Positions 35,946-49,900 of a stretch of 64,000 nucleotides of DNA are shown here, piece after piece. Position 1 is the stretch's first letter, and the number at the start of each line of letters is the position of its first letter. The notes below the pieces were generated by a model. The model was not told the DNA's origin and did not search any database. It worked only from the letters and a program-made list of their open reading frames with translations. Source of the DNA: Emydura subglobosa (taxonomy: Eukaryota > Chordata > Testudines > Chelidae); the NCBI GenBank assembly GCA_007922225.1, contig ML679962.1, positions 29,991,563 through 30,055,562 on the forward strand. The letters run 5' to 3'. Both the position numbers and the translations under genes were made by a program.

Positions 35946-37846
35946 GCCAAATGTAATAATATTGTCGGTAGTAACAGATTCTGGGTCCCAGAACGGTAGA
36001 TCAGTTCTGAAGTCCAGTTATTCTGTCTAACATTCTGGAATTAAAGGTCACATGCTCAAAGTTCTTCAGTTTGCATCATCTTTCTATACCACTCCTTGGA
36101 CTTCAATGGAACCATTCACATGCTTGACGTTAGGCATTTGCTTATATGCCTTGATGAATTAGGGCTTCATTCTTGAGCTGCTGCTACGCATGGTTCCCTG
36201 CTTGGTTCCCCTATGTGTTCAGCAATCGATGCTTTCTAGTGCTGAAGTACCATTTCCTTTGCCAGGAGTGTGAGAGCTTTTCCTGTCTCACAGGGTAGAC
36301 ACTTGACTGGTAACCGGATGCAGGAGGCACAGATTGGGGGTGGGGGGGGAGGGTGCTGTATCCAGTGGAAAGCACAGTATGAGCAGGAGCACTACAGGTG
36401 GTGATGCCCAGGGTATGGATTTGAGTTTGAGGTTGTATTTGATTCCCCAAGAGCAATGGGCCCTGATACCAGATTTCTAAACAAAAGGATTTGTTGATAA
36501 AGATCCCACTTCATCTGTTGTGTTTTATCTAGTGCCCTATTGCACCCTGCCTGTATCAGACGGCTTGTTTTCCACCATAGACATCTCCATTCTCACATAA
36601 CGAAAAAGAGTGTAAACCTTTCTAATGACAAATTCATCTGTGGACTGATTTAAGAAAAACGAATTGAGCAAGCAGCAGCATAATGCTCTTGAGTGCTGCC
36701 CTGGAAGATACAGAAATACATAATAACTTCAAAACCATAGACCCTGCATTTAAATCATTTCATTGTTAGCCAAGTTTACATTTAAATAGATGGTACATGA
36801 AACAAGACGTGATGTGTGAATAACTGAAATCAGAGCTGAATGGGTTGTAATACTTAGTGACCACCATGTGTAAAAGTTTTTCACTGAAATGCTGATACCT
36901 GCTTTTTGATGGACTAGTGCCTTTTCATTGTTATTGTCCTTGTCAGTAAAGCTTTAAATTTATTCATGAAGCAAGCTGGAGCTCAGGTGGCAATAGCTAA
37001 ATCCATTTAGCAGTAGGAATAAGAAGAAAGCCATTTTAATGTTCTCTTGCAGTGCTGCAGTACTTAGCAAACCCAAAGGATATTAATTACTCAGCATGCT
37101 CTGAGATGTAAAAGCATGAATTTATCAAGACAAATGCATTCAGAACTAGGCTAAGTCAACAGTAATTAATGTGATGCAAAAAGACAGAGAAAGGAAGGAT
37201 TAGCTGGCCCTACTGCATTAGAATAGCATATAGTTTAGGAGCATCATTGGGATATTAAATTATAGGAGATAACTAAGATGTCGTGAGGTATCGTTAATAA
37301 ATATGCTCTCTGCTTATCAGATATACTCTTTGAATATGAGTATGTTCAGAATTTATATTGCCTGGACAAAGTGAGTGTGAAGTTGTATGTTTAGCAGGCA
37401 CAACAGCAAAAAATTTTTAATATATAAATCTTTGCGATTTGAATGTACCTTTGGAGAGGAGGAGTGAGAGTATGTGTGTTTTGCACACAAATTATCTAAG
37501 CTACTCCAATATTTTTATGGTGTTTAGCAAACGTATAATCGTGAGTACATCCACAGATGAGTGGCAGCTACAGAGATGAATTGGTAGGCTCCACTTGACA
37601 AATTTAAGTGTAGCATGTGTATTTAAACCAAATCCATTAGAGCAGACAAATGAAAAATCCAGAGATGACTGCTCTGCAATTTAACAGTCACAGAATTCTG
37701 AAAAGGCTGATGTCTTCTTCATCATTGGTAATGGGTCAGATTTAAAAATCTCTAAAACTAAAGCAATTTAAGGGAACAAGTCTAGCCATGCTGTATTTAA
37801 AGTTGTTTCACTTTGTCAGTGAGTAATGCCATTTCTGTGTTTCCAG
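35946..37846. other. AT-rich sequence upstream of the first recognised exon
   Basis: About 1.9 kb, mostly AT-rich and with little repeat content by eye, leading into the exon A acceptor. It is presumably the 3' part of a long 5' intron. No exon was recognised. Confidence 0.5.
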
Positions 37847-37912
37847 GATATGGGGATGATTTGGATGATTTCAGTTTAGCCGATGCTTTGGATGACCGTC
37901 CAACCAAGCGAC
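37847..37912 (+). CDS. CD99-family exon A (acidic module, copy 1)
   Basis: This 66-bp exon is bounded by a TTTCCAG acceptor and a GTAAGT donor and is phase 1 at both ends. The first two bases complete a Gly codon from the preceding exon. It encodes YGDDLDDFSLADALDD followed by RPTKR, the acidic D-x-x-L-x-D module that repeats through CD99-family ectodomains. It is 58/66 identical to exon A' at 47618-47683; the residue changes to A' are D to G, L to V, A to S and R to L. An open frame runs through both splice sites, but those flanking residues are intronic. The previous exon was not found, so this is the first recognisable exon but not necessarily exon 2. Confidence 0.88.
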
Positions 37913-40900
37913 GTAAGTACAGATTACAGGAAAAAGCAAATAATGATTGTATGTGTAACTATCTACGTGGATTATACACAGAAAAAGGTGAGGGGCTTAC
38001 ATGACCCAGTCATCTTTTCCTGGTCAGATCCAGTTTCCATAATTGTCAACAACTAAAATAAATATTACTCCTGTAAAATTTGTTTCTAATTTAGTGGTCC
38101 TTTGTGTTGTGATGCTGGTTAGCAAGTCACGTTGATTTAGCATTCTGACACCCCATTAATATTGAACACATGCTTTTGCGTTTCTAATTACTTGTGCTGT
38201 CATTCATTCATTCATTCCCATGTTTGCCTGGAATGAATTGTGTAATGCTTTTCTTTTCCAGCAGGCGTGGGCAGTATTTTCTGAGATTGTGATGTTCTGA
38301 CTCCTGCCTTCTCCATTCCCCGCTTGCCCTCGCTGGGTCTGTCTACACTGCAATTAGACTGCTGCAGCTGGCCCGTGCCAGCTGACTCAAGCTCCGGCTC
38401 ATGGGGCTGTTTCATTGCAGAATAGGCGTTCAGGGGACCCTGGTAGGGCTCAGACTTTCACAAGACTCTCCCTCTTGCCTATGTTGTTTTGCTTCCACAG
38501 TTGATATCAGGAGCACTTCAATGGCTGAATACCCATTTGCTCCCCCTTCCCCAAGCAAGCGCCTAACTAACCCCTTCGCGGAACAATCAGGGATTAAGAG
38601 AGCTTCCCACTTATCCCCAAAGTACTACAGAGGCCCCTCTCCTCCCCTCTTCCCTACATGAGCTGCACATGGATTCCTACAGCCCCCTTAAATGTACATA
38701 GCTGCCTTGGGAGCTGGGGGAGAAGACGGGTTAGGGACCACAGCCAAGTGTCTAGGGGATAACCAAGCAGTTCTGCACCACCCAGCTCCTTTCTTTGCAC
38801 ACTGGGTCTGTCCTGAGGATTGGCTGGTTCCCTCTGACGCTGGAATGTGCAGTGGGAAGCTGCTGCCCTGCCACGGACCATGATTTTTCCATGAACAGTA
38901 TGTGGCCACATTTAATATAAAGAATTTATGAATAACGATGGTTTAATATTTATCATGGCTAGGTGACATTGCAGGAGCACAGCTATTTGACACAGCCAGT
39001 CCTTAGATATTCTTTTATACAGAATAAGCCTGGGGCCAAATCCTGGTCAGTCTCCCTTCTCTCTCTTCCCCCCCCCCCCCCCATGAACAGTATGTGGCTA
39101 CATTTGTTGTATAGAATTTATGAATGGCTGGAAGTGGCATTTTGCGCACACATGATGTGCTGTTCTCTCCAATTCTGCTTGTGCACAGAGTGGGGGGTTC
39201 AGACATATTCATACAGTCTTCAACTGCAGGCCTTCCTCTGCACCTGCCTGATTATTCCTAACCCCTGTGCAACCTCCTGAATTCTGTCCAGATCATTCAA
39301 ATTGAGTTATCTCACAACGAATTGCATAAAGCACAAATGATTTTCCTTTGTAAGCAGTCCAGATAGAAACATTAACTCTTCCTCCAAAGGCAGTTGGAAT
39401 GAAAATCTGACACGACTGGCTTAGTCACACTGTGTGTGGCATGTCCCAAATCATGGTGCGCAGTGTAAAAGAGTGTTCTGCAATAGACTCGTTTCACTTC
39501 ACCACTGTCCACCAAGCAATCTCCAGAGGGATTTTAGGAATATAGAAAATCAACACCTTTACTAGAACATTGTCACAGAATCAAGGTCCCATGCTTTGAA
39601 ATAGATGAGCACCAAGTGCATGAGTTTACAAAAATGAAAGAGCCGACTTCTGCCCTGAATAGAGCAGTGGTATTCAGACCTATCTTAGTTAGCAGCCGAA
39701 GAAAGACTAGCTTATTGCTTAGAGAAATTATATGAATTCAAAGAAATTTGGACCCCCTTTCTAGATACATTTGGATAACAAGTGTTGAGATAGCTCAGAG
39801 AATGAGAGGCCTCCATTCCGCTTATCCCTTCACTTCTTCCCCCTCCTCCCCCCCTCCCCAAAATCTCCCTTCTCTTCCTGGCTATTCATCTGGATCTTCT
39901 CCTATTCTGTTACTGTTACCTGGCCCTAATGTGTTACAACTGTGTGGTGCTGTCTGATTTTGTGTTGTTTGGTCTCTGACAAGTTGTAAAATTGCATGAT
40001 AGCCGCATCCTATTGGGTATCCTGTGGAACATACAGTATTTGGAAACATACATAAGCTGTACATTTCATTGTCAGTTTCTTTATTAAAATTAATCATCCA
40101 AAAAAAAAAAACCCAACACACACCACTTTCACTTAAGCTTGTGCAGCATTGGGATAGCTAATCCAGTGACAAGGTCTTATTCTATTAATGCCATTTCTAC
40201 AAAGCACTCCAATTGGGCTGTATGAAAAGTACTTTTACTAACTTAGTCTCATGTTCTTGATGTAATTTCATGCCTTAGATCTTTTGTGCACTTAAAAAAA
40301 TCTGACCAGGAAAAGCTTCCTTCTCCGGTAGATTAAATTTTTCATGGGCCTCCAAAACCCGTTTGAAAAGCCAGTGACCCAGTACCATTTCTAGACAGCA
40401 TCTAGGGAAAATAACCTGTTTTAGTTAATTTTTTTGGTGACTTCTAAGAGGGAGGCTTTATCTGGCACTTGAGAAGGCAAAGAAAACTCATTTTTATTTT
40501 AAGGTATGGCTTAATATTTTTCATGGAGTGGTGACACTATTTCAGGAGCACAGCTGTTTGACAGAGCTAGACCTTAGATACTGTCTTATCAGAATCTGTG
40601 TAACTATCTATTCTGTGTCATTTTTGCCCCAATACAACTCTGTGGAATTCAGGGGAAGGACTTCTGATTTACACACACCCAACTCTAGACCAAAGTCTTT
40701 GCATGGATAAATAAACGCAAGGAACCAATCACAGAGTGAAAGGCTGTTTTCCTGATCCTGTCTGCTACTAGTACTTAGCATTTCTCCTCCATACATCAAT
40801 GGACGCTTCAAGAAAATAAGTCTGTATTTAATAACTTTACTAGCATCAATTATTGTACAGCCTTGGGAGTATAATCACGGATGGGCCACGTTCTGTCCTG

Positions 40901-43900
40901 GAATGGGTTTGTGTGGCTTCAATTGATCTCAATAGGAACGGCCAGAATATGCAAGAATGGGTTCCCATGGTGTGCAGAATCAGGAGGCCAAGTCCTCAGC
41001 TGGTGTGAATAGTTTGTTCCTCTGAAGTAAATGGAATTACACAAATTTACAGAAGTGGAGGGTCTGCCTACGGAGGGAAAGACCACTTTAGTTTTACCAG
41101 AGGGCTCCTTGAAACCCAATCAAGGTATCCAGAATTCAAGGGTCGGTTTATTCCCCTTTCGGATCAGTGCTCCAGATGCAGCACTTGAAGAAGTCCCCAA
41201 GTCTCAAAAGCATCTGTACTAACCCAAGCAAGGCACATGTCAGATACAAGACTACTAAAAAACCATGGCATTCCTATTATTGTCTTGCTTCCCATCACAC
41301 ATGCACATGCTTTAAAGCTATGGTTCCCACACTGTGATCCTTAGACTACTGCTGATCCATGGACCACATGTTGGTGATTCACAGACAGCTAACTGCTCAC
41401 ATGGTGCTGGCTTCTCCTTGGTTCCAGCCACACTATCACGCTGAAGTCAGCTAAAGATACACCAAATTCCTCCCTATTATCACTTTGCCACCTAAACAAT
41501 CGCTCAAATTGCCACTAGGACACTGTATGACTGGGGCCTGGTCTACACTAGCAAATTAAGTCAGGTAAACTACGTCGCTCAGGGATGTGAAAAATTCACA
41601 GCCCTGAGCAGTGTAGTAAGCCGACCTAAGTTCCCCAAGTAGACAGTACTAGGTTGATGGAATAATTCTACCGCCTCTTGGGGAGGTGGATTACTTACTC
41701 CAACAGGAGACTCCATCCTGGTGGCATAGGTAGTATCTATCCTGAAGCATTATAGCAGCACAGCTGTTCTACTGTAGCATTTCAAGCCCTGAGAATAGGA
41801 GGGAAGGTGTTACACTCTAAGATTTGAAAGGGAGGTGGGTCCCTGGGGCTGTGAATGGGATGCGATGTGCATGTGCCCTGTTGATAGCCTATTAAAGATG
41901 TGATCCAAGCTATGAACAGATTTGAAATCCCTTGCTTTACAGCATAAGCACAGATCTCAAGCTCTATCAGGTCTTATTTTAGCTTCTGCTCTCTTGTACT
42001 GGAATTCACACAGGGAAAAATAAATGCACATCATCTGAATGGGACTATTTTCTGATCTGATCTCTTCTGATCTGCCAGGGCTAGAAATGAATACTTCATC
42101 CCACTAGAAAGATGATGGATAATGAGGTATTAGATCAGTGACCACTGTGAAGTCTATCACATACTGATAGAGGACTGGATGTAGCAAGCCTTGGACCTCT
42201 CCCCTGTGTGATTTCCTATCCCTGCAGAATTACACTGACCTCCACACATCTGCTTCAGGAGGACACTGCTCCATGCTGAGCCAATGTGGTCCAGGTACAA
42301 GGGAGAAAACATCCCCAAGTCCCAGGATTATCGAAGTCTTAAGACATATCTTGAACTGTGTCCTTGGACTTGAACAGATGAAGCACCAGGAAGAAAATGC
42401 CTGAAGGAGGCCAGCTGACTTAAATCATGGGACAGCACTGGAAATATTGCCGATCAGAGACGTTCTAGTATTCAGAGACACAGGCAGAAATTAATAGGAA
42501 CAGGGCAGCCACAACCTTTGTTCATATTTTATTCATACTCATCGTAATATGGCCCATTACTAACAGATCATCAGTGGCTTACAGTATTAAAAAAGAATCA
42601 CTTTGGCCTCTTACCACAGTATCGACAATATCAGGAGTTGCAATATTTTCCTATTTCTAAAAAGCTCTCATTGACCAGAAATCAACGCAAGATAGAATTT
42701 CCCCTTAAAACGTAACTATATGGTGTGGGGCGTTATAGATCTTATATTGTCATTGAGTTGGGAGACCCGAGCAGGTGGCAATAAAACTTAATGCGGCCTC
42801 CATGTTCTCAGGAATGTTATTTGCTTTACTCACTGGACTAGTCTTCTTGTTAGCAGTTGGTTTGCTGAGTCTCTGTTTGAAGTACATAGTTTGACAGTAG
42901 GTCAAAGTCTAGTCGTAGCTACACTGGACAGCAGCATGCTTTAGGGTGACTGAGGGCAGAACTTGACTCTGTGTTAGCAGTGCTGTCATTGGCGAGAAAA
43001 GCACGCAATTCCTGATCTCGTACAGATGCTTAACTTTACCTACCGGTGTTGTCCAATTGATTTCAGTGGGATTACTGGTGCTTAAAGTTAAATACCTGCA
43101 CGAATTTTTGCAGGATCAAGACCTTAGTGAGGTCTGCAAATGAAGTATCAAAGACAGAGTGGTTTTCAAATGTATACCATGATTTAATTCATGTTGAAAA
43201 ATGTGGTTTAAGAACTTTGTAATCTTCCATCTCACATATGAGGTGTAAACATACTGTGATGAATAAGCCCGTATAGTTTATTTCTAAGCCCTGGTCTACG
43301 CTTACCTGGAAATTCAGCGGCAGTCAACGGGAGTTATGCAAGCTCCCATCGACTGCTGAGCTTCCCTTCTGCGCACCGTCTTCACTGCACTGTGTCGATG
43401 GGAACGCGGTTCCCATCGACGCAGCGTTACACTACATGAGGAGGTAGATTTACTGCGTCGACTTCCTGATCGATTGAGCGGGTCTACACTGACCGCTCAA
43501 TCGATCCAGAAAGATCGATCTGACGGCAGCGACTTTGCCACCTTCAGTATAGACATACCCTAAGTCACAGTCGACAAATTTCCAAGTGACACTAGTAACT
43601 AAGTTTTTTTTTCCTTTTCTTTTAAATCACAGCTACTCCCAAGTTGCCCAAAAAGCCATCGGGCGGAACAGGTGAGGTGTCCGTATTCATTCATCATTCA
43701 AACAAAGTAATGGTTTATTTCTCTTGCAAACATTTATAGTGAGCAATGGGTTATTCTTCTACTGTGAATAACTGGGAATTTTCGGGTTGATTTTTATGAA
43801 AGAATGTGAGACTCAGTTTCCCCATACCTCGTATTGTTACACAAACACACACACCCAGCCCGGGAATGAAGACATTAATTTCTTTCTTGAAACAAGACAA

Positions 43901-46900
43901 GCAATGGAGTTAAGGTGGGAAAGTCACCTAAAGCATGAATGAACTAGCAAGAACTAAAATTGCAATGGGGTAATTAATGCAAGCCTGTAGACAGTTAAAC
44001 TGGTCTGCGGAAGTGCTGCTGCCTGGGAGAAATTGCATACCCTGGTTTTGACTGGGATCAAAAAGCCCTGCAAGCAAAGAATTGAGAAGTGGCCAGTCTG
44101 ATACAGAGGAGGGTCACTCTCGTCCAAACCAGAAGCTGACGTGACACAGTAACGAAGAGGGGCAGACCCTGCAGGAAGTGTTTGAAGGACTTTGAAACCT
44201 ATCAGGAGCTCCAAGTGGAAGATGGGGAGGCCTGCTAGGACAAGCACACTTACACGTTGCTCGTGGTTTTCAAGATAGGTTTTCTCTAATGCTTTTGGCT
44301 CTGAATAAATCATTTGCCTGGTCCGTGGCGAGCCCTGTCATAGCTTTGGGGAGAGAACAGGATGGCAGGTGCTGAACTAAATTCAGACTTGCAGAGGTGC
44401 TGAGAGTGAGCTTTAGGAGGAAACTGCAGCCAAAGTCCCCTGTTTGGAGAGAGGGGAATGCATGTTCCCACCCAAAGAAAGGTGATGGCTAATGGCCTGA
44501 GACCTGAGTGGGGCACCCTCCAGGGGGCCATGAAAGGATCAGAGGTACCATTACTTTGGGATCTGTGACATATCTGGTGGCAAAGGTGGGATCTATGATG
44601 GGAATTTCCAGAAAGTGCCAGCAGCAAGTACTGTTGAAGGAGAAAGCACAAAGTGTCTAGGAAAGGGTGACGACGGGACAAATAGGAAAGGTTATGTGTG
44701 AACAGTCAAAGGAAGGTCAGCTGGTTGAGACATGCAGAGAGAGACAGCTAAACTCTCAGGAGCTAACAGAGTAGCAGGTCAGCTAGCTGTGCCTTAGAGG
44801 AGCAGGACTGTGAGGGACACCTGGATCTCTGACAGAGTCCAGCGGGCAGGAGAAATCTTGGAGATGCCTCCCTAGACAGAATAAGGGAAGGCGAAGGACA
44901 GAGGCAACTGCCATGTTACAGGTAGAGGAGAGGATGCAGCTGGAGGGAGAGAAACTGGGCTTTGAAGTCCAGCAGTGCGGATTGCAAGAAGCGATGACAG
45001 CGTGAGGAGAAACAGGGCTAGCATGAACAAGAAGAGAAGGACAAGCAGCAGAGAGAGCTGAGCATGAGCTCGAAGTGGAGAAGAATGGGCCAGCAATCCC
45101 CTGACCCATTGAGTGGAGCCAGACCTCACGTACACGATCCTGTGGGTGACAGATTCAACAATGCAATTTTTAGCCCTGCAGCACAGAATCTCAGAGCCCA
45201 GGTCAGGGGAACTCAGGAACATGGGGCTCAGCCTGCAGGGCTGAAAAATCGCAGGGTGCACATTCAAGTTAGGGCTGGAGCCAGACTTTTGAGATGCACC
45301 CCCTTCCCAAGGTTTCAGAGCCTGGACTGCAGCCTGAGCGCAAACATCTACACGGCAATTTTCAACCCCACAGTCCAAGCCAGAGTCACCTGACCTGGGC
45401 CAGCCACGGCGAGGCCATGGGTCTTTTAGTGAAGTGTAGATGTACCCCAACTTACCACCTTATTTTAGAGAGGAGGTTGACATGGATTTATTTTTAAATG
45501 CTCTTGAAATGGGGTGTGAAGTGAACACGGTGTTGCAGGAAGTTTTGGGGAGTTCAGAAAAAGGGATATGAACTAATGCTTGTATTCCAACTCAAATTAG
45601 GGGTACATAGGAAAAATGGGGAGCTAGTTGGGGAATTAGCACAGCTGATGAAGCTTATGAGTTTGGACCAGTTCTATGAACTCTGCTCCCCTGACCTAGA
45701 ACCATGGTTAATAGACAAAAATCCTAGGGTAGTACACATAGGTGAGAAACTCTGATTATGTAGCTAGATGGCCTGGGTTTGATTTAAAAAAAAAAAAAAA
45801 ATCAAGGGAGTTGAATGAAACCAGAGAAAAGAGATCAGCGTCAAGCCGAGACCCACGCCCAGCTAGGAGGTCTCCAGCGGGAGGGAGGCCACCTCAGAAG
45901 GATCCCAACGCGAGTGGGGAAAAGCATTGGGTCACCTTCTCCAGAATTGCCCAGTGCAGTCCTGGAAAAGCCACCTGTAGCTACACCTTGCAGATAACTG
46001 TGTGGCAGAAGGCTTGTCGCAATGGCTCTGCAGTGCGGCCAGCAGGGGCGTGAATTGCAGCGTGCACTGAAGCGCTGCGCTGTAGCTGCCCTGTGTAGAC
46101 CTGACTAGCACGAACTAAAAGTGCCGAGTTCAGGTTAACATAGTCCTGTTTCAGACAAGCCCTGAATCTGTGGAGGAAGGGAGTCACACAGTCCCATTCT
46201 CCTGGGTGCAGATCCAGCAGGTTCCCAGTGGGAGTGGAAGTTGGAGGAATTTAATGGCAAGACACTGGTGAGATGGAGAGATCCTCAGCGCAGTGTAGTG
46301 AAACCAGATCTCAGGCTGAAAGGGTGAGCACTCCTGGTGTGAAGCCCTTTTGCACCACCTGCAGCCCAGATTTCAGTGCCGAGACAGGAAGGGTCAGGAG
46401 TGCTGTTGGTTGGGATCTGGAACAAAACCCCTTTCGATGTGCTCCTTGGAAATGAGGTTCTGACTTTAGAACCCATCCAGCTTTCTCCTGGGACAGCAGA
46501 GTGTCTGAATTAGACCCATACAGTTGGCTGTAGGAACGTGTAAGAAGTGATCGGCCAGGATGCAAATGGAGTAGCCGACAGGGAGAAGAGTGGGGGTGGA
46601 GGTTGGTCTCCTTCCTCCTGCCTATATCAAAGGGAAAGCAGGGTTAAGTTCAGGTTCCCAGTGTATGCAAACAGATAGCGGGGGGGAGATGAGGCCACCG
46701 CCTGCTCCCACACAGATGAGTCTTACTGACTCCCTGAGTCCTGTCCCCTGGGCCAGGGAGGCTAGCCCTCCGCCTGCCCACACCAGGGAAGTTGAGGCAG
46801 CACAAAGCATGGTTGTGGCTGAGTCCACAGTTGAAAGAAGGGAAATGGAGGCCGCTAAGGAGCACTGCCAGAGCTATGACACCAACACCCAAGTACGGCA

Positions 46901-49900
46901 CACAACTGCTGCTTGGGAGATTGCAGAGGCGACTACCGCCAGGAAGTGGGGAAGTGACTTATTCTCTCCTGTCTATAATGGCTTGATGGGCTCTGAGAAG
47001 GCAAATGATTGAGCAGGGTGGGAGAGGAATTGCTGCTCACCTAATCTCTGCAGGCGGGAAAATAAAGGCAAACCCAGTGGGGCATGGGGACAGTCCGCCC
47101 ACAGAGTCTGAGGTGAGGTGTTGTGATGTCATGGGGTCCGGAGTCCCTGACCTGGGGGCGAGTAAAGCATAGAAAGGAATTTGACTCTGGGGGGGTTGAA
47201 GATCTCTTGCCAAAGGTTTGGGATCCCTCAGCAGCTGGAAGCACTGACTATGGTTAAAAAGCAGCTTTGCAAGGAGCCAGGCCTGTGTGGATTCCTCCAT
47301 CTGACCAGGGAGTTATTGCTATAATTCCCCAGTGAGGGGACCTCCAAGGTATGACCAGGGCAGCCGACCCCTTGAGGACCAAATGTCACCATCCTCAGTC
47401 CATAGGCACCAGATGGGAGGTGGGAATGGAAGTTCACACCCAAAAGTTTTGGGATGACAGGGATAAGCAGGGGCAGATGAGAGCTCTCCTTGAAAATCCG
47501 CCTAGTAAATTCTAAAGAGGAAAAATAGGTGGGTTGGGTGTCAAATGGCTCTGTACTGCTTGATGACTAACGTGTCAGGTGTAACGAGCAAAGCCAACAG
47601 CAATTCTTTGTCTGCAGGATATGGGGATGGCGTGGATGATTTCAGTTTATCAGATGCACTGGATGACCTTCCAACCAAGCGACGTAAGTAACCTTTTTAT
47701 AGGAAAAAGAAAATGATGCTGAGTAAGCGGTGGTCAAAATGCCAGTTGCCATGATTCTTTTTTTTGGTCCATGACTTGTGTATCCACGATTTAAATAAAC
47801 TCAGGTGCAGCTCCTGTCCCGCAGGTCTGGGCTAGCTTCCGGCTCTGTAAACAGCGGGGTCACAGCAGCATTCGGGTTTGGCCCAGCTGCCCTTCTGTCA
47901 TTATGATGGAGCGGTAGCTGAGCCAAATTTGAGTGAGTGTGGCTGAGAGCCCATATGCCAGATCACACCACCACTCATTCAAATATGCCCTGGTTTCCCC
48001 CCAGGGAAATGACTGTGGGGTGGCTGGACCAAAGCTGAGTGGCCTGTAACCTCACAATGCCTGGAGCGGAGAGCCAGACCCAGCCCTGTGGGACAGGAAT
48101 TCCCTGTCTGCAGCTCACCCCTGGGGCAGGATCCAATCTCCCCATTGCCCTAACACCCTCCCATCCCCAGGAGCAGGACCCGATATCCCTACCCTACATG
48201 CCTGCTCCATGGCGCTCCCATTACTTTACACATCGTTTTGCCCATAACCCTTGACTTTTACTAAATTTACTGTGGCTGCTCCTCGATTACAGATAAAAAA
48301 TGCTGCGACAATCTGCACTCTGAATCCTGACACACCATTAGAAAAATCACCAGCTTAGAGGTGTTCCAATATTCAGAGACGCAGGCAGAAATTAGTAGGA
48401 ACAGGGCATCCACATCCCTTGTTCATATTTGTTTCAGACTCATGGTAATATAGCCCATTATTAACAGACGTCAGTCATTTACAGTCTTTAAAAAAGATAA
48501 AACAGACTTTGGCCTCTGACAAATATTGACAATATCAAGAGTTGTGATATATTCCTGTTTCTAGAACACTCTCATTGACCAGAAATCAAAGTAAGGTACA
48601 TTTTTACCTTAAAATGTAATCCTCTGTTATCTGTTGTGGTGTGGGGCACTACAGATCTTGTATTGTCACTGATCTGGGAGACCAAGCAGATGGGAATAAA
48701 AGTTTATGGCACCTCCACATCCACAGGTGTGTTATTTGCTTTATGCACTGGACAAGTCCTGTTGTGTTAGCAACTGGTTTGCTGAGTCTGTTTCAAGTGC
48801 GTAGTTTGACAGTGGGTCAAATTCTGCTCAGCTACACTGGATACAGCATGCATTAGGGTAACTGAGGGCAGAATTTGACTCTGTGGATGCAATGGTGTTA
48901 GCAGTACACAGGTGCTTATCTTTATATTCCTGTGTTATCCAATTGATTTCAATGGGATTACTCATGTATTTCGAGGTAAGCACTGCATGAATTTTGGCAG
49001 GATCAGGGTCTTAGTATGCTATGCGAATGAAGTATCAAAGACAGTTAATACAGTGGTTTTCAATTTACACCAGGGTTTATTTAACACTGAAAAGTTATCA
49101 CATCTGATTTAAGCACCCTGTCATCTTCCATGTCACACATGGGGTGTAAGCATCCTGTGATGAATAAGTCCTTGTAGTTTATTTCTTAGTCAGAGCTGAC
49201 AGTTTTCCAAGTGACACTAGTAACTACGTTTTTTCCTCTTTCTTTTAATCACAGCTGTTCCCAAGCTACCCAGAAAGCCATCAGGTGGAACAGGTGAGGT
49301 GTCCTTATTCATTTATCATTCAAACAAAATAACGGGTTGTTTTTCTTGAAAACATTCACGGTGAGCAATGGTTATTCCCCTGCTGTGGAGAACTGGTAAA
49401 CGTCTGGTTTATTGTTATGAAAGAACATGTTACTCACTTTCTCCCCTACCTTGTACCACTCTCTGGGTGAAACTGCATATATTGGTTTTGAGTAGGTTCA
49501 AGGGGCGCAGCAAGCAAAGATCTGAGAGTGGTAGGAAGTGGCCAGTCTTATATAGAGAGAGTCACTCTCACCCAAACCAGGAACTGACATGACACAGAAA
49601 CTAAGAGGGACAGACCCTACTGAAAGGGTTTGAAGGACTTTGAAACCTACCAGTGGCTCCAGGTGGAAAATGGGGGTCAGCGGGTAGTTGTTTGTTTTCG
49701 AAGTATGTTTTCTCTGCATTGCTGTTGGTTCTGAATAAGTCCTTTGCTCTATGAAGGCTGGTTGGTCACTGGTAACCCTCTCCTAGCCCCTGCCAGAGAA
49801 CAGGACTGTAGGTGCTGGACTAAATTCACACTTGCTAAAATGATCAGAGGGAGCAGCCGGAGGAAATTGCAGCTGAAATCTCCAATCTGGAGAGAGAGAC

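Larger units (their letters stand above)
37913..43632 (+). other. Intron A-B (copy 1)
   Basis: A 5.7-kb intron. Its first 150-200 bp and the stretch 42455-43284 are homologous to the intron of copy 2. The middle (about 38.1-42.4 kb) has no counterpart there except a short weak match. It holds a half-palindromic repeat at 38335-38440, locally duplicated unique sequence (38881-39130 and 40505-40610), and a MITE-like repeat at 41530-41790. Another MITE-like element lies at 43288-43560. No further exon was seen. Confidence 0.75.
43672..47617 (+). other. Intron B-A', spanning the duplication junction
   Basis: A 3.9-kb intron. Its start is homologous to the sequence after exon B'. It then contains an LTR, retroelement internal remnants (44575-47560) interrupted by other repeats, and reaches exon A' with little homology to the sequence before exon A. 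The join between the two duplicated units should lie near 47.5-47.6 kb. Confidence 0.7.

Noticed and set aside
37813..38004. 63-codon frame reading through exon A
   Set aside because: Only 37847-37912 matches the family and the paralogous exon A'. The rest is intron on both sides of clear splice sites.
44872..45450. 192-codon minus-strand frame
   Set aside because: It is antisense to purine-rich retroelement remnants and a MITE-like block. The Leu/Ser-rich reading is the complement of Glu/Gln/Arg-coding repeat sequence.
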